64,000 bases of DNA from Clostridia bacterium (GCA_018433675.1 JAHDQS010000009.1:62001-126000), one strand, 5' to 3'. Positions 24,308-33,201 are shown, counted from the stretch's first letter. Translations and numbers: made by a program. The notes: a model not told the origin generated them from the sequence alone.

Positions 24308-26317
24308 ATGAAAAGGTATTTAAAAAGTTACTCTTTTACGCTTGTCATTCTTATTAGTATTATCTTGGCGGTGGTATGTGTAAGTCTCGGTGTTATAAGT
24401 TATAATTCGGCCTCACAGGCAGTTGTTAATGAGGTCGATAAAGCTTTGTTAGAACTAGCCAAACAGGGTGGAAATCTTGTGCAATCCTATCTTGATTTGC
24501 AAATGGAAAAGTTAGAGATGGTCGCTGACGATGGAATTATCAAAGATGTCGATAAAACTTGGGAGGAAAAGCTTGAGGTATTAAATAGGGAGATAGCACG
24601 GGCCGGACATGTTCGCATGGGTATAGCCAATCTTAACGGAGAACTTACGAGCTCAAATGGTGTTGTTTCGGACATTACGACTCGCGATTATTATCAAGAT
24701 GCCAAAGCAGGGAAAACGGCGGTTTCGGATCCGATAGTCAGTAAAGTTGATGGCTCGGTAATTATTATTTATGCGACCCCTATTAAGAATGGCAATCAAA
24801 CTGTCGGTGTTTTGGTGGCCATTCGGGACGGTAATGATTTGAGTGAAATTACCGATAGGCTTTTATTTGGAGAAACGGGTGACGGTTATATGATTTCGAA
24901 GGAAGGTACTATAATAGCTCATAGAGACCGAGAAATGGTCACAACAATGTACAACCCCTTCGAAGAATTGGAAAACGATTCAAGCTTGTTAGGATTGACG
25001 GAACTATTTAAAGTTATGCTGGAAGGGAAAACAGGAACATGGGACTATTTGTTTGGCGGAGGAAAAAAGTATGCAGGGTTTACACCTGTGCCGGGAACGA
25101 CATGGTCGCTAGCAATCAGGGCCGATGAAGAAGAGGTAATGAAGAGGGTATATGATTTAAGAAATAAAACTGTTATGGCTTCGCTACTCTTTATTATCCT
25201 TGGTATTGTGCTTGCTGCTGTGTTAGCCAACAGAACTGTTCGTCCTTTGAGAAAAGCCACTGCGCTGACACAACAGTTAGCTGGTGGAGATTGGCGGCAA
25301 GAAGTATCTGAAAAGGATCTGCAACGCGGTGACGAGTTTGGAGAGCTGTCGCGTTCTATCAATGAGATGATTATTAACATTCGTAAATTGGTATCAGGTA
25401 TCGTTACAATGGTAAATGAAGTAGCAGCTTCTAGTGAGGAGTTAATGGCTACCAGCCAGAGCACGGCGGCTAATATGGAAGAAGTTTCGGCTTCAACCGA
25501 AGAAATGGCAGCCAGCCTGGAGGAAGTGTCAGCTTCGGCTGAGGAAATCAGTGCTTCCAGCCAGGAGATGAACGGAACGGTCGAGAACCTCAACAACGAA
25601 ATGAAAAACGGCAGCGATAAAGCTAAGGCAATCGAGAATAACGCTTCTGAAATTCAGAACCAGGTATTGCAGAGTCAAAAAACAGCTACGGAAGTATATA
25701 CGGATTTAGAAGGAAGAATGAAGGCTGCTATTGAAAAAGCAAAGATTATTGATGAAATATCCAGTATGGCATCGTTAATATCCGATATTGCTTCTCAGAC
25801 TAACTTGTTAGCCTTGAATGCCGCTATAGAGGCGGCCAGAGCTGGTGAACAAGGACGAGGATTTGCCGTTGTGGCGGAAGAGGTCCGCAAACTGGCAGAG
25901 CAATCCGCGGAGACGGTTACGAGAATTCAGGCTCTTACTGAACAGGTACACGCTAATGTGGGGGATTTGACGAAGGATGCCCAGGCCTTGCTTGAATTTA
26001 TGAGTACTGATGTGGATAAGGATTATAAGGAATTTGTCAATACGGCGGATAAATACAAAATGGATGCGGCTGCCTTCTATAATCTTGCCCAGAGAGCTGA
26101 GCAGCAAAGCCAGCACTCCATTGAGGTTGTAACTCAGGTAGCAAAGGCAATCGAAGAGGTAACGAGCAGTATCAATCAGAGTAATTTGGGTGTGCAACAG
26201 ATTGCACAGAGTACGGATCACTCCAGTAAGTCTATGGTGCAGATTAATGACGCAGCCGTGAAATTAGCTGAAATGGCTGAAGAGTTGTCTCACGCGGCCG
26301 GAAAATTCAAGGTATAG
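24308..26317 (+). CDS. Methyl-accepting chemotaxis protein with dCache sensor
   Basis: The 669-residue receptor has TM1 (residues about 9-31), a periplasmic-type dCache sensor (about 33-275; [18 protein letters not shown] and [20 protein letters not shown] are typical), TM2 (about 287-308), HAMP, and a long cytoplasmic coiled coil. The signalling tip is [20 protein letters not shown] near residue 500, followed by [17 protein letters not shown] heptad-rich stretch with [12 protein letters not shown] lies before it. The receptor controls CheA/CheW and so flagellar motility, implying that the cell is or was motile. Ligand unknown; dCache receptors often sense amino acids or organic acids. It stands alone, with its own terminator. 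Confidence 0.93.
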   Translation: MKRYLKSYSFTLVILISIILAVVCVSLGVISYNSASQAVVNEVDKALLELAKQGGNLVQSYLDLQMEKLEMVADDGIIKDVDKTWEEKLEVLNREIARAGHVRMGIANLNGELTSSNGVVSDITTRDYYQDAKAGKTAVSDPIVSKVDGSVIIIYATPIKNGNQTVGVLVAIRDGNDLSEITDRLLFGETGDGYMISKEGTIIAHRDREMVTTMYNPFEELENDSSLLGLTELFKVMLEGKTGTWDYLFGGGKKYAGFTPVPGTTWSLAIRADEEEVMKRVYDLRNKTVMASLLFIILGIVLAAVLANRTVRPLRKATALTQQLAGGDWRQEVSEKDLQRGDEFGELSRSINEMIINIRKLVSGIVTMVNEVAASSEELMATSQSTAANMEEVSASTEEMAASLEEVSASAEEISASSQEMNGTVENLNNEMKNGSDKAKAIENNASEIQNQVLQSQKTATEVYTDLEGRMKAAIEKAKIIDEISSMASLISDIASQTNLLALNAAIEAARAGEQGRGFAVVAEEVRKLAEQSAETVTRIQALTEQVHANVGDLTKDAQALLEFMSTDVDKDYKEFVNTADKYKMDAAAFYNLAQRAEQQSQHSIEVVTQVAKAIEEVTSSINQSNLGVQQIAQSTDHSSKSMVQINDAAVKLAEMAEELSHAAGKFKV

Positions 26318-26341
26318 GAATATCTACGGTAAAAGCTACAC

Positions 26342-26385
26342 CATAAAAGTAGGGGCATTAATTGCCCTTACTTTTATGATTTTAT
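26342..26385 (+). terminator. Intrinsic terminator of the chemoreceptor gene
   Basis: A 16-bp stem (CATAAAAGTAGGGGCA with TGCCCTTACTTTTATG, one G-U pair) at 26342-26378 is followed by ATTTTAT. Confidence 0.8.
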
Positions 26386-26453
26386 AGCATAATGTGGTAG
26401 TATAAATTTGATTGAAGCGTAGAGGCTATTTTACGTATGCGAGGAGGTATGTA

Positions 26454-26840
26454 ATGAATACGGGATTGTACGCTGCTATTGCCCTGGGAGGTGCTTTGGG
26501 AGCTTTATGCAGATATTTTCTTGCTACTTGGGTATATAGTAAGTGTGATTTTGTTTTTCCTTGGGGAACATTCGTGGTCAATATTCTTGGTTGTTTCATT
26601 CTTGGTATGGTTTTCATCTGGGGTACGGAAAAGATGATGATAGGACCAAATATGAAAGCATTTCTAGCTATTGGATTATTAGGTGCCTTTACAACTTTCT
26701 CCACCTTTTGTTTAGAAACAATAAATATAATCAAAGATGGGGAGATAAAATCAGCCTTGATTAATACTGTGGGAAGCGTAATATTGGGTTTGTTGGCTTT
26801 GTGGTTGGGGACGGTTATTGCTGAATTGTTATCAAAATAG
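26454..26840 (+). CDS. crcB: Fluoride channel FluC/CrcB
   Basis: The 128-residue, four-helix protein matches Fluc channels: LGGALGALCRYFLATWV, then FPWGTFVVNILGCFILG with the conserved Asn, and FLAIGLLGAFTTFSTFCLET with the phenylalanine-box motif. Fluc dimers export fluoride passively. The ATG is preceded by GAGGAGG. A DUF190 gene follows after 25 bases, a known partner in fluoride operons. I searched the leader for a fluoride riboswitch and did not recognise one. Confidence 0.93.
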   Translation: MNTGLYAAIALGGALGALCRYFLATWVYSKCDFVFPWGTFVVNILGCFILGMVFIWGTEKMMIGPNMKAFLAIGLLGAFTTFSTFCLETINIIKDGEIKSALINTVGSVILGLLALWLGTVIAELLSK

Positions 26841-26865
26841 ATTAGACTCACGAGGAGGTGCCTGT

Positions 26866-27204
26866 ATGGTTAAAATATCGGGTAAAGCAAGAAGGTTGCG
26901 GGTTTATCTTGGTGAAGCCGGTAAGTATAAAGGGGTCCCGGTGTATCACGCTATTGTACTCAAGGCCAAAGAATTGGGGCTGGCGGGTGCTACCGTTTTT
27001 CACGGTGTTGAAGGGTTTGGGGCCAATAGCAGAATAAAAACAAGCAGAGTGCTGGAATTATCCAATGACCTGCCTCTAGTAATAGATATTGTGGATAGCA
27101 TTGAATACATAGAAAAAATCATGCCGTTTTTAGATGAAATTGTGACGGAGGGATTAATAACTATCGAAGATGTTGAAATAATTAAATATACAAATAAAGG
27201 ATGA
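26866..27204 (+). CDS. DUF190 protein, FluC partner
   Basis: The 112-residue protein matches DUF190: GKARRLRVYLGEAGKYKGVP, then YHAIVLKAKELGLAGATVFHGVEGFG and LPLVIDIVDSIEYIEKIMPFLDE, a PII-like ferredoxin fold. DUF190 genes often follow crcB, sometimes as a fusion, and are thought to modulate the channel. It starts at the ATG behind CGAGGAGGTG and should be co-transcribed with crcB. No separate terminator was seen in the 196 bases that follow. Confidence 0.88.
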   Translation: MVKISGKARRLRVYLGEAGKYKGVPVYHAIVLKAKELGLAGATVFHGVEGFGANSRIKTSRVLELSNDLPLVIDIVDSIEYIEKIMPFLDEIVTEGLITIEDVEIIKYTNKG

Positions 27205-27400
27205 CGAATATCGCCGGTACTTCCCATGTATTCTTCTCGCACCGGGAGCATATGATGACACAGTGGCCAAGATAATTGAAAACGTTAACAGTCCTTGCAG
27301 GTGGAAAAAAATAATTATTACTGTGTAATGAATCCAGTCCATTCGGTACTAATATATATAGTAAGATAATAGCGACAAAGTGAGTTCGGAGGAGATGCCC

Positions 27401-27826
27401 GTGGGTTTATTGCAGTATGATGAGAAAAAGCGATTCGAAACCGAAGAATCTTCGTGTATCGAAAGGATATACAATTTTATTTATCGTTTGTCAGGCAATA
27501 CAGAGGTGGCAGAATCGTTAACGGAAGGAGTTATTTTCCGGCACTGTGACAATCGGGGGGACGAACTTTTTTTGCTGAAACAGGGCTGGCTTGATTTTTT
27601 CAACTGTTATCAAGGGAATGAGTTTGAGGGAAAAGAATTTATCCAGCGGTGCTTACTGCAGTTAGCGCCGGAGCCTCGTTGTGCCTTGATTCTTCGTGAT
27701 GTTTTCGGTTATTCTTATAGACAGATTGCCTTTGTTTTAGATAAAGTAGAGCCGGTGGTAGTTTCCCTTGTTTCTTCGGGCAGACGTGAAATGACGGAAA
27801 ACAACCGTATTTTAGCAAGTCTCTAG
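27401..27826 (+). CDS. Divergent ECF-type sigma-70 factor
   Basis: The 141-residue product has a recognisable region 4 in its C-terminal half: LAPEPRCALILRDVFGYSYR followed by QIAFVLDKVEPVVVSLVSSG, the PExxxALxLRDxxGxSYxEIA pattern. Its region 2 (IERIYNFIYRLSGNTEVAES) is degenerate and short. I chose GTG 27401 because GGAGGAG is placed for it. An anti-sigma-like zinc-finger membrane protein follows after 30 bases, so the pair is probably a sigma/anti-sigma system for envelope stress. It is weaker than normal ECF factors, so altered or lost function is possible. Confidence 0.75.
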   Translation: MGLLQYDEKKRFETEESSCIERIYNFIYRLSGNTEVAESLTEGVIFRHCDNRGDELFLLKQGWLDFFNCYQGNEFEGKEFIQRCLLQLAPEPRCALILRDVFGYSYRQIAFVLDKVEPVVVSLVSSGRREMTENNRILASL

Positions 27827-27856
27827 GATTATTGTTTGTTGGAGGGGTGATGACAG

Positions 27857-29353
27857 ATGACTTCAAAAGAATGCAAACTAATCCGCGAGTTGTTACCCTT
27901 ATACGCGGAAAAACTGGTTAGTGAAGAAACAGTTGAACACATTGAGGAGCATTTGAGAAAATGTGATGATTGTACCTGTGAATGGGAGACATTCAGCAGG
28001 TCTCTTCCCGATCCTTTACCAACAGGAGAGATATCCTTTGCTAAGACAGTCGAAGACAATTTACTTAACAAATTAAGAAAAACGGCTTTTGTGGCGATGT
28101 TGCTTTTAGTTGTTTGCGGAGCCGGTCTGACCTACGCTTCATATAACGCGGGAAAACACGTCGGAACTGATGATCCCATTTACCGTTTTGCTCAGGAATT
28201 GGAGTTGTTCACGGAGATCGGGCAGACAAAAATGATGGATGACATACAGGTTACCGTAGAGAAAGGTCTTTTTGAGGGTACGCGTAGCATTCTTTTTGTC
28301 CAGTTTTCTAAACCGGTGGAGCCCATGTTTCAAGCTTTGCTTACTGATGAGCAAGGACAATGGTACGAGCAAAAAAGCGGTAAGGGTTGGCAAAATAAGT
28401 ATTTTATGCTGGAATTTGAACCAATTAAGGTGGAAGCAGAACAAGTGAACTTCTCTTTGGATATGAACGAAAACGATCACCTGGAATTCACCTTTCCCGT
28501 TGATATGGTTAAAACAGCCCAATATACGAAAATTATTTATCCCAATCAGGAGAAAAAGACCTCCAATCTCAGGATTACCTTTGATAAGGCTGTGTTAGGA
28601 GTGAGCGAGGCGGAGTTCAAAGTGCGGCTCAATTGGCCGGTGGATGGGTCGGTAGCGGGAATTGCTCTGGGTGAAGGTGCGGCTCATTTCCACACTTCTG
28701 TCTTTGAGGTATCCGATGAAACTTCCTCCTCAAGTCCGGGTGCCCCTCCGGGTGGATTGAGTTCCGGATATGCAGCCGCACACGGAGAGTTCTACCGTCC
28801 ACAAGACCCATCTATGAACCGTCCTGTGCTTTATGACTTAACCGATCGTCAGGAGGTAATGGCGGAAAGCAGTGAGTACCGGACCACTCAATTTCCCTGC
28901 CAAGTCGAGGCTATCATGAAATTTGCTCCGGTAAAGCAGGAAACCGAGCACTTGGAATTACACCTGCCGCCTATATACGTATATCAAGAGGTGGAAGATT
29001 CACCTCAGTTATACCTTGACTTTCAAGATGATGACGAGATTAAGCTGGTGAGAGTTTTGCCTTATCATGGAGGGAATGTAATCGTTGAGAAGGTATGGAT
29101 AAAAGACGGCAGAGTTTATCTTGCTTACAAGACAGAACCCTATGCTGCCGACGAGATTACCTTGCCTCATTTTGTGCTTACCGATGTACAAGAAATTAAG
29201 CAAGGGAAACCCTACTTTGACAGAGAAAGGTCTCAAGTAATCATGTTCCACGTCTTTAATGAGGAAAACAAAGAATTCTATCTTACACTGGACAGTATGG
29301 GTTATCTGCAGCCCAGGGAAAAATTCACCTTGGATCTGCGGGAAAACCAATAA
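27857..29353 (+). CDS. Zinc-finger anti-sigma factor with large extracytoplasmic domain
   Basis: The N-terminal 45 residues contain a zf-HC2 anti-sigma motif, His-x3-Cys-x2-Cys, in HIEEHLRKCDDC. A transmembrane helix (TAFVAMLLLVVCGAGLTYAS, about residues 75-96) leads to roughly 400 outside residues. These are beta-rich, with TRSILFVQFSKPVEPMFQAL and a Gly/Pro/Ser-rich linker (SSSSPGAPPGGLSSGYAAA), and recall DUF4179/DUF5643-type sensor domains. It would hold the upstream sigma factor at the membrane and release it on a surface signal. Start ATG 27857 fits GGAGGGG at 27841-27847. The signal is unknown. Confidence 0.8.
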   Translation: MTSKECKLIRELLPLYAEKLVSEETVEHIEEHLRKCDDCTCEWETFSRSLPDPLPTGEISFAKTVEDNLLNKLRKTAFVAMLLLVVCGAGLTYASYNAGKHVGTDDPIYRFAQELELFTEIGQTKMMDDIQVTVEKGLFEGTRSILFVQFSKPVEPMFQALLTDEQGQWYEQKSGKGWQNKYFMLEFEPIKVEAEQVNFSLDMNENDHLEFTFPVDMVKTAQYTKIIYPNQEKKTSNLRITFDKAVLGVSEAEFKVRLNWPVDGSVAGIALGEGAAHFHTSVFEVSDETSSSSPGAPPGGLSSGYAAAHGEFYRPQDPSMNRPVLYDLTDRQEVMAESSEYRTTQFPCQVEAIMKFAPVKQETEHLELHLPPIYVYQEVEDSPQLYLDFQDDDEIKLVRVLPYHGGNVIVEKVWIKDGRVYLAYKTEPYAADEITLPHFVLTDVQEIKQGKPYFDRERSQVIMFHVFNEENKEFYLTLDSMGYLQPREKFTLDLRENQ

Positions 29354-29500
29354 GGGAATGGGTTTAATACACATATTATGCTTCATATGTAATTCAATGG
29401 GGATTCCTTCCGGGGGTTCCCTTATTCATGTTACATTGGTTTAAAAAGTGGGATAGGATTTATCTTTTCTTTGTCGAAGTAAGAAGGTCAGGGGGATACC

Positions 29501-30022
29501 ATGGAGAGAATCAAGAAGCTTTATGTGCTTCATAAAGAGGCTGTATATCGTTATTTTTTGCGTATGACCGGCAATGGTGAAGAGGCTGGAGAATTAACCC
29601 AGGAAACATTTTACCAGGCCTGTCTGTCCATCTACCGCTTTAAAAAAACAGCCTCCTTAAAAACCTGGCTTTTTTCTATTGCCCGCAATGTATATCTCAA
29701 AAACCTCCGCCAAAAAGGTGCTCATAAAATGTTGCCCTGGGGACAGGAAGAATTTCCCGACGGTGTGGATATGCATATTAGGGAAGGGTCCTTGCCTGAC
29801 CAAGCTTTGATTTTAAAAGAGGATAAGGAAAGGATAAGGAAGGCTCTGCTTTGTCTTTCCGAGAATGATAGGACTATCATTATTTTGAAAGAGTATGAAC
29901 AGCTTTCCTATGAGGAAATTGCCGGGGTTTTCGGTCAATCAGTCAACTGGGCCAGGGTGACCTTTTTCCGGGCCAAGAAACGTTTAAAACAGTTTTACGA
30001 AGAATCGGAGAGTGGAAAATAA
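29501..30022 (+). CDS. ECF RNA polymerase sigma factor
   Basis: The 173-residue protein has both ECF regions. Region 2 is YRYFLRMTGNGEEAGELTQETFYQAC and the TWLFSIARNVYLKNLRQK segment. Region 4 is ALLCLSENDRTIIILKEYEQ, then LSYEEIAGVFGQSVNWARVTFFRAKKRLKQ. Unlike the sigma factor 2 kb upstream, both regions are well conserved. No anti-sigma gene is next to it, but 97 bases downstream lies a Cys-rich protein that may be its target or partner. The ATG follows an AGGGGGAT site. No ECF-type promoter was recognised. Confidence 0.88.
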   Translation: MERIKKLYVLHKEAVYRYFLRMTGNGEEAGELTQETFYQACLSIYRFKKTASLKTWLFSIARNVYLKNLRQKGAHKMLPWGQEEFPDGVDMHIREGSLPDQALILKEDKERIRKALLCLSENDRTIIILKEYEQLSYEEIAGVFGQSVNWARVTFFRAKKRLKQFYEESESGK

Positions 30023-30118
30023 GAGTTGTACAACTTCCCAAAAAGTGAATAGGCACGTATCATATACCATCACATTATTGTTTAGTTTAAAAGCTGTTCT
30101 AACGGAGGTGATGGTTTT

Positions 30119-31249
30119 ATGATTTCTGATGAGGCGGGTGTGAGGCAAAATCAGGTCGTGCCCGGGGAGTGCCCGCCGGATGGCTGTCCTTCTCCTACAC
30201 GAATAGAATGTATTGATGTTGATAAGGTATACGACAGTTGCTTTCAGGTAGAAAATATAGTGAGGAATATCGCGGTTTCCAGAACAGAGTTTACCAGTCC
30301 TTTTGTAATCGGTGAGGAAATATTTTGCAGTCCTTTCGGTCATATCACTTGCAGCGAGTTGGCACGAGTTGAGGTGGGCGAAGGTTTTCTTAATAATACC
30401 CTTTTAATTACTATCCCTGTAGCTTTAATGAACTTGCAAGATCCTCCGGAAATGGTTTTAAGGAACGTAATCTTAATCAAGACTGTTACTCTTTGCTGTC
30501 CGGAAGGCGTTGATATTACTTGTGGAGAAAATAATATCATGTTTTGTAATTGTCTGGTTTCCGGTCTTACCGCAGAAGATGTCATTTTGACCTGCGAGCT
30601 GCAGGTGTGTTTATTTTTAAATTGTGTTTCAACGGTACAGCTTTTGGTGCCAAGCTACGGGTTTTGCCAGCCTTCTCTTTGTCTTACTCTGCCCGGGGAG
30701 TGTCCTCCCCCTTTTGCCAGGCCCACAACGACTACGACAACCACAACAACCACAACAACGACGACTACGACAGACACAACGACGACCACAACAGACACAA
30801 CGACGACCACGACGGTGCAAACGGAGTGTGAATGTTTTGCCACAGGTGGCGGCAATGTCATACTGCCAAACGATGCTTTTCCGGAAGGAGCCAGGGGAGA
30901 AAGGGCCAACCTTGGTTTGAATTCTTGCCCGGGGTGTAACTTTAACTCCAATGTTACTTTCCTGACGGAAATCGATAATGAGGTGGCAAGGCTTTTGGGA
31001 CCTGACCTTATTTCTATGACCTGCGATGCAGCGGACACCGAAGCCACGATAACAGGTTCCGGTACGTTTGAAGTGGGGACTGATATTCAGCCGGTGACCT
31101 TCATTCTAATTGTAAATGACCCGAACAATACCTTCGTGTTGAGGATATTTGATGCGAGTATGGAGTTGTTGTTCAGCAGCAGCGGAAGTCCTATCGAATT
31201 ATCCGGGGGACCGCCGATCATGGTACGCAGTTGTCCTTTAGGGCCCTAG
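30119..31249 (+). CDS. Cysteine-rich two-domain protein with polythreonine linker, probable spore-surface protein
   Basis: I do not recognise a named family. The 376-residue product has 23 cysteines and no signal peptide. The first domain (about 1-195) begins with a GECPPDGCPSP segment and contains IECIDVDKVYDSCFQVENIV. The linker at residues 203-232 is 28 threonines with two aspartates, encoded partly by two tandem 21-base repeats (30771-30812). A second domain (about 235-376) has a CECFATGGG start. A PGECPP motif occurs at both ends of the first domain. Cys-rich composition without a secretion signal in a spore former suggests a coat or exosporium protein made in the mother cell. ATG 30119 fits GGAGGTG. 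Its end overlaps the convergent gene by 12 bases. Confidence 0.65.
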   Translation: MISDEAGVRQNQVVPGECPPDGCPSPTRIECIDVDKVYDSCFQVENIVRNIAVSRTEFTSPFVIGEEIFCSPFGHITCSELARVEVGEGFLNNTLLITIPVALMNLQDPPEMVLRNVILIKTVTLCCPEGVDITCGENNIMFCNCLVSGLTAEDVILTCELQVCLFLNCVSTVQLLVPSYGFCQPSLCLTLPGECPPPFARPTTTTTTTTTTTTTTTTDTTTTTTDTTTTTTVQTECECFATGGGNVILPNDAFPEGARGERANLGLNSCPGCNFNSNVTFLTEIDNEVARLLGPDLISMTCDAADTEATITGSGTFEVGTDIQPVTFILIVNDPNNTFVLRIFDASMELLFSSSGSPIELSGGPPIMVRSCPLGP

Positions 31250-32521
31250 CAGAGGTTCCAGTTGATTCTTCCAGATCCAGGACGGAGAGTACCGTTGTCT
31301 GATCAGAGTCTTGCCATAGATTACAGAATCCTCCCGCATAAGGTTTACTACCCGTTTTCCATGCTCTGCCAGGTAGGCTTTTTCGGAAGGATGGTACTTT
31401 TCCTTTGTGTCGTAGCCGAAATTCCTGGCATCCCAGCGCATAAAGTAGGCGTGCAGGTGTTTGCCCAGTTCCTCTAAAGCCGGTACGGCTTGATTAAGTA
31501 CAAGGAAATTTCCCCTGCTGGCAGCTTCCAGGACAGTAAGGCCGAATGATTCGGAATATGAGGGGCACACAAACAGATTGGAGAGGATAAAAAGTTCCAA
31601 GACACTGTCGCGCGGAAAACCGTGGGGATAACCAAGATCAGAGGTAAAAAAGAGGTCATTGTTGTCAAGTCCGAAGTCTATGCCAACCGAACGAATCCTC
31701 TTTTTATATATTTCGGGTTCAATATCCAGAGAAGGGAAGTCGCAATAAATAACGCGGACTTCTCTTTCTGTTTGTTTTTTTATAGCTCCGGCAAAGGCGG
31801 CCAGTTTTTCAAACTGTTTTCCGGGAGTCAGCCTGCCGGGATAGATCATGAGGATATCGGGGCAAAAGAGGTCAATATTTTTGGCGATGTCATGAAGGGA
31901 GTTGCTCATACCTGCGAGCAGGTCAAGACTGTTGTTTACCACGCGACATTTGCCTTCCGGCACATCGTACTGTTTGGCCAGAGCGGGGAGGCCGGATTGG
32001 GTGGGATAGACGTAAACCGTCTTGGGCAAGGGGGTAAAGCGGGCTGCGAAAGGCCATTGAGGTTGGGGAGGGCGGTTAACGGGCAGGGAATGGGTAAAGG
32101 CCACAAACCTGGTATCAGGAAGGTGGTCTTGGGCTTTTCTTAGGGCAACGTTGTGGACAAGGTGCCAGCCCTGATAGAGGATATCATGGAGGAAACAAAC
32201 CTCCACATCGGCAAGGTGTTTGACAAGGTCAACTGCGATGTGTTCAGCTTCAGCAAAAAAGGTGTCGTGCGGTTTGCAGTTGGGCCGGGAGTAATCATGC
32301 CACTTAATCTGTTTGTTGTTCAATCGGTTGGTGATCGTGCACCATTCCAGCCGCGGATCAAGAAATACCCCGAAACGTTCCTGAAAAGGGCAGTCTTCGC
32401 TTACTAGCAATTTTGTTTTTATTCCGGCGTTAAGAAGCATGGTGAGCTGCTCGGCAACAATATTTACTAAAGAATATGTCCTGTTAAGACCGTTAAACAT
32501 GGTTAAGATTCCCACCTTCAT
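31238..32521 (-). CDS. Glycosyltransferase, GT4-like
   Basis: The 427-residue product fits the GT-B fold. It opens MKVGILTMFNGLNRTYSLVN. A middle segment gives DILMIYPGRLTPGKQFEKLA, the usual start of the nucleotide-sugar domain. LSNLFVCPSYSESFGLTVLE then AASRGNF carries the E-x7-E motif of GT4 enzymes. It probably transfers a sugar from a nucleotide donor to a cell-surface glycan or protein. It converges with the Cys-rich threonine-linker protein and overlaps its last 12 bases. O-glycosylation of that polythreonine linker is an attractive guess with no direct support. Confidence 0.8.
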   Translation of the reverse strand: MKVGILTMFNGLNRTYSLVNIVAEQLTMLLNAGIKTKLLVSEDCPFQERFGVFLDPRLEWCTITNRLNNKQIKWHDYSRPNCKPHDTFFAEAEHIAVDLVKHLADVEVCFLHDILYQGWHLVHNVALRKAQDHLPDTRFVAFTHSLPVNRPPQPQWPFAARFTPLPKTVYVYPTQSGLPALAKQYDVPEGKCRVVNNSLDLLAGMSNSLHDIAKNIDLFCPDILMIYPGRLTPGKQFEKLAAFAGAIKKQTEREVRVIYCDFPSLDIEPEIYKKRIRSVGIDFGLDNNDLFFTSDLGYPHGFPRDSVLELFILSNLFVCPSYSESFGLTVLEAASRGNFLVLNQAVPALEELGKHLHAYFMRWDARNFGYDTKEKYHPSEKAYLAEHGKRVVNLMREDSVIYGKTLIRQRYSPSWIWKNQLEPLLGP

Positions 32522-32593
32522 TTACTCGTCACCTTTCTCTATTCACAATATTTGCTTATTCCTATGTTTATGAAAAGAAGGTGAAATAGATGC

Positions 32594-32655
32594 ACAGGTA
32601 GCAATCATACAGGTAGCAATCTTATATGGACAATCCTAAAACCCTGTGGCATAAT
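32594..32655 (+). promoter_or_regulatory. Desulfoferrodoxin promoter with upstream direct repeats
   Basis: A 13-base perfect direct repeat, ACAGGTAGCAATC, occurs at 32594-32606 and 32609-32621. Five bases later comes -35 TGGACA (32627-32632), a 17-base spacer and -10 CATAAT (32650-32655). The tandem repeats in activator position suggest control by an unidentified, possibly redox-sensing, regulator. Confidence 0.6.
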
Positions 32656-32683
32656 ATAACAAACAACGAAGGGAAGTGCGAGA

Positions 32684-33064
32684 ATGAAGACGAAAGTAGA
32701 ATTCTACCGTTGTGAAGTGTGTGGCAATATTGTAGGCCTTATTAAGGATGGGGGAGGACAGCTTGTCTGTTGCGGCCAACCGATGATAAAAATGGAAGCC
32801 AACACCGTTGATGCCTCATACGAGAAGCATGTTCCTGTTGCCACAAGAAAAAATGGCAAGATAGTTGTTGAAGTAGGTTCCGAAGCGCATCCGATGACTG
32901 AACAACACTATATCGAATGGATTGCAGTGATTTCCGAAGAGGGGACCGAAAGGATTTCTCTTTCTCCGGGCGAGGAGCCGAAAGCTGAGTTCTGTGATAA
33001 GAAAAATGCAGAGGCTTATGCCTATTGCAATTTGCATGGTTTGTGGAAGAGTGACATCAAATAA
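32684..33064 (+). CDS. dfx: Desulfoferrodoxin (superoxide reductase)
   Basis: The 126-residue product has both iron centres of class I desulfoferrodoxin. The rubredoxin-like centre I uses CEVCGN and CCGQP. Centre II, the catalytic Fe(His4Cys) site, uses His in EKHVPV, His in EAHPMTEQHYIEWI (two), and Cys and His in YCNLHGLW. It reduces superoxide to peroxide with electrons from rubredoxin and is typical of anaerobes. AGGGAAG precedes the ATG. It stands alone between its own promoter and a strong terminator. Together with the Fe/Mn dismutase at 23.3 kb the cell has two superoxide-removing routes. Confidence 0.96.
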   Translation: MKTKVEFYRCEVCGNIVGLIKDGGGQLVCCGQPMIKMEANTVDASYEKHVPVATRKNGKIVVEVGSEAHPMTEQHYIEWIAVISEEGTERISLSPGEEPKAEFCDKKNAEAYAYCNLHGLWKSDIK

Positions 33065-33070
33065 TTGTTC

Positions 33071-33105
33071 AAGGGGGGTCCTAAAAAAATTAGGACCCCC
33101 CTTTT
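33071..33105 (+). terminator. Intrinsic terminator of dfx
   Basis: Perfect 12-bp arms GGGGGGTCCTAA (33073-33084) and TTAGGACCCCCC (33090-33101) are followed by TTTT. Confidence 0.93.
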
Positions 33106-33171
33106 GCATACCCTCATGGTTTTTGAAATCCTTGTGGTGCATGGAATATGTGGTTTTATAGATATCAAATA

Positions 33172-33201
33172 TTGACAAATAACGCCGCAAAAGGTTATAC
33201 T
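33172..33201 (+). promoter_or_regulatory. Sigma-A promoter of the soluble chemoreceptor gene
   Basis: TTGACA (33172-33177), 18 bases, TATACT (33196-33201). The leader of about 135 bases holds a small hairpin, AGCAGGT (33293-33299) with ACCTGCT (33305-33311), before the AAAGGAGG site. Confidence 0.75.

Noticed and set aside
27205-27400. Second gene or regulatory RNA between DUF190 and the ECF gene
   Set aside because: No frame with a ribosome binding site and no convincing hairpin or promoter was seen.
29354-29500. Terminator around the GGGGATTCC and GGGTTCCC segments
   Set aside because: Only about five base pairs form and there is no U-run, so it is too weak to list.
30725-30814. Possible CRISPR-like or microsatellite repeat
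   Set aside because: The repetition is a run of threonine codons in frame with a real gene, with no spacers.
30655-31047. Minus-strand frame with a long polyvaline run
   Set aside because: It is the antisense of the threonine codon repeats in the Cys-rich protein gene and has no independent start signals.
31622-32407. Plus-strand frames inside the GT4 gene
   Set aside because: They are antisense to clear GT-B motifs (CPSYSESFGL, YPGRLTPGKQ) and lack protein-like conservation.
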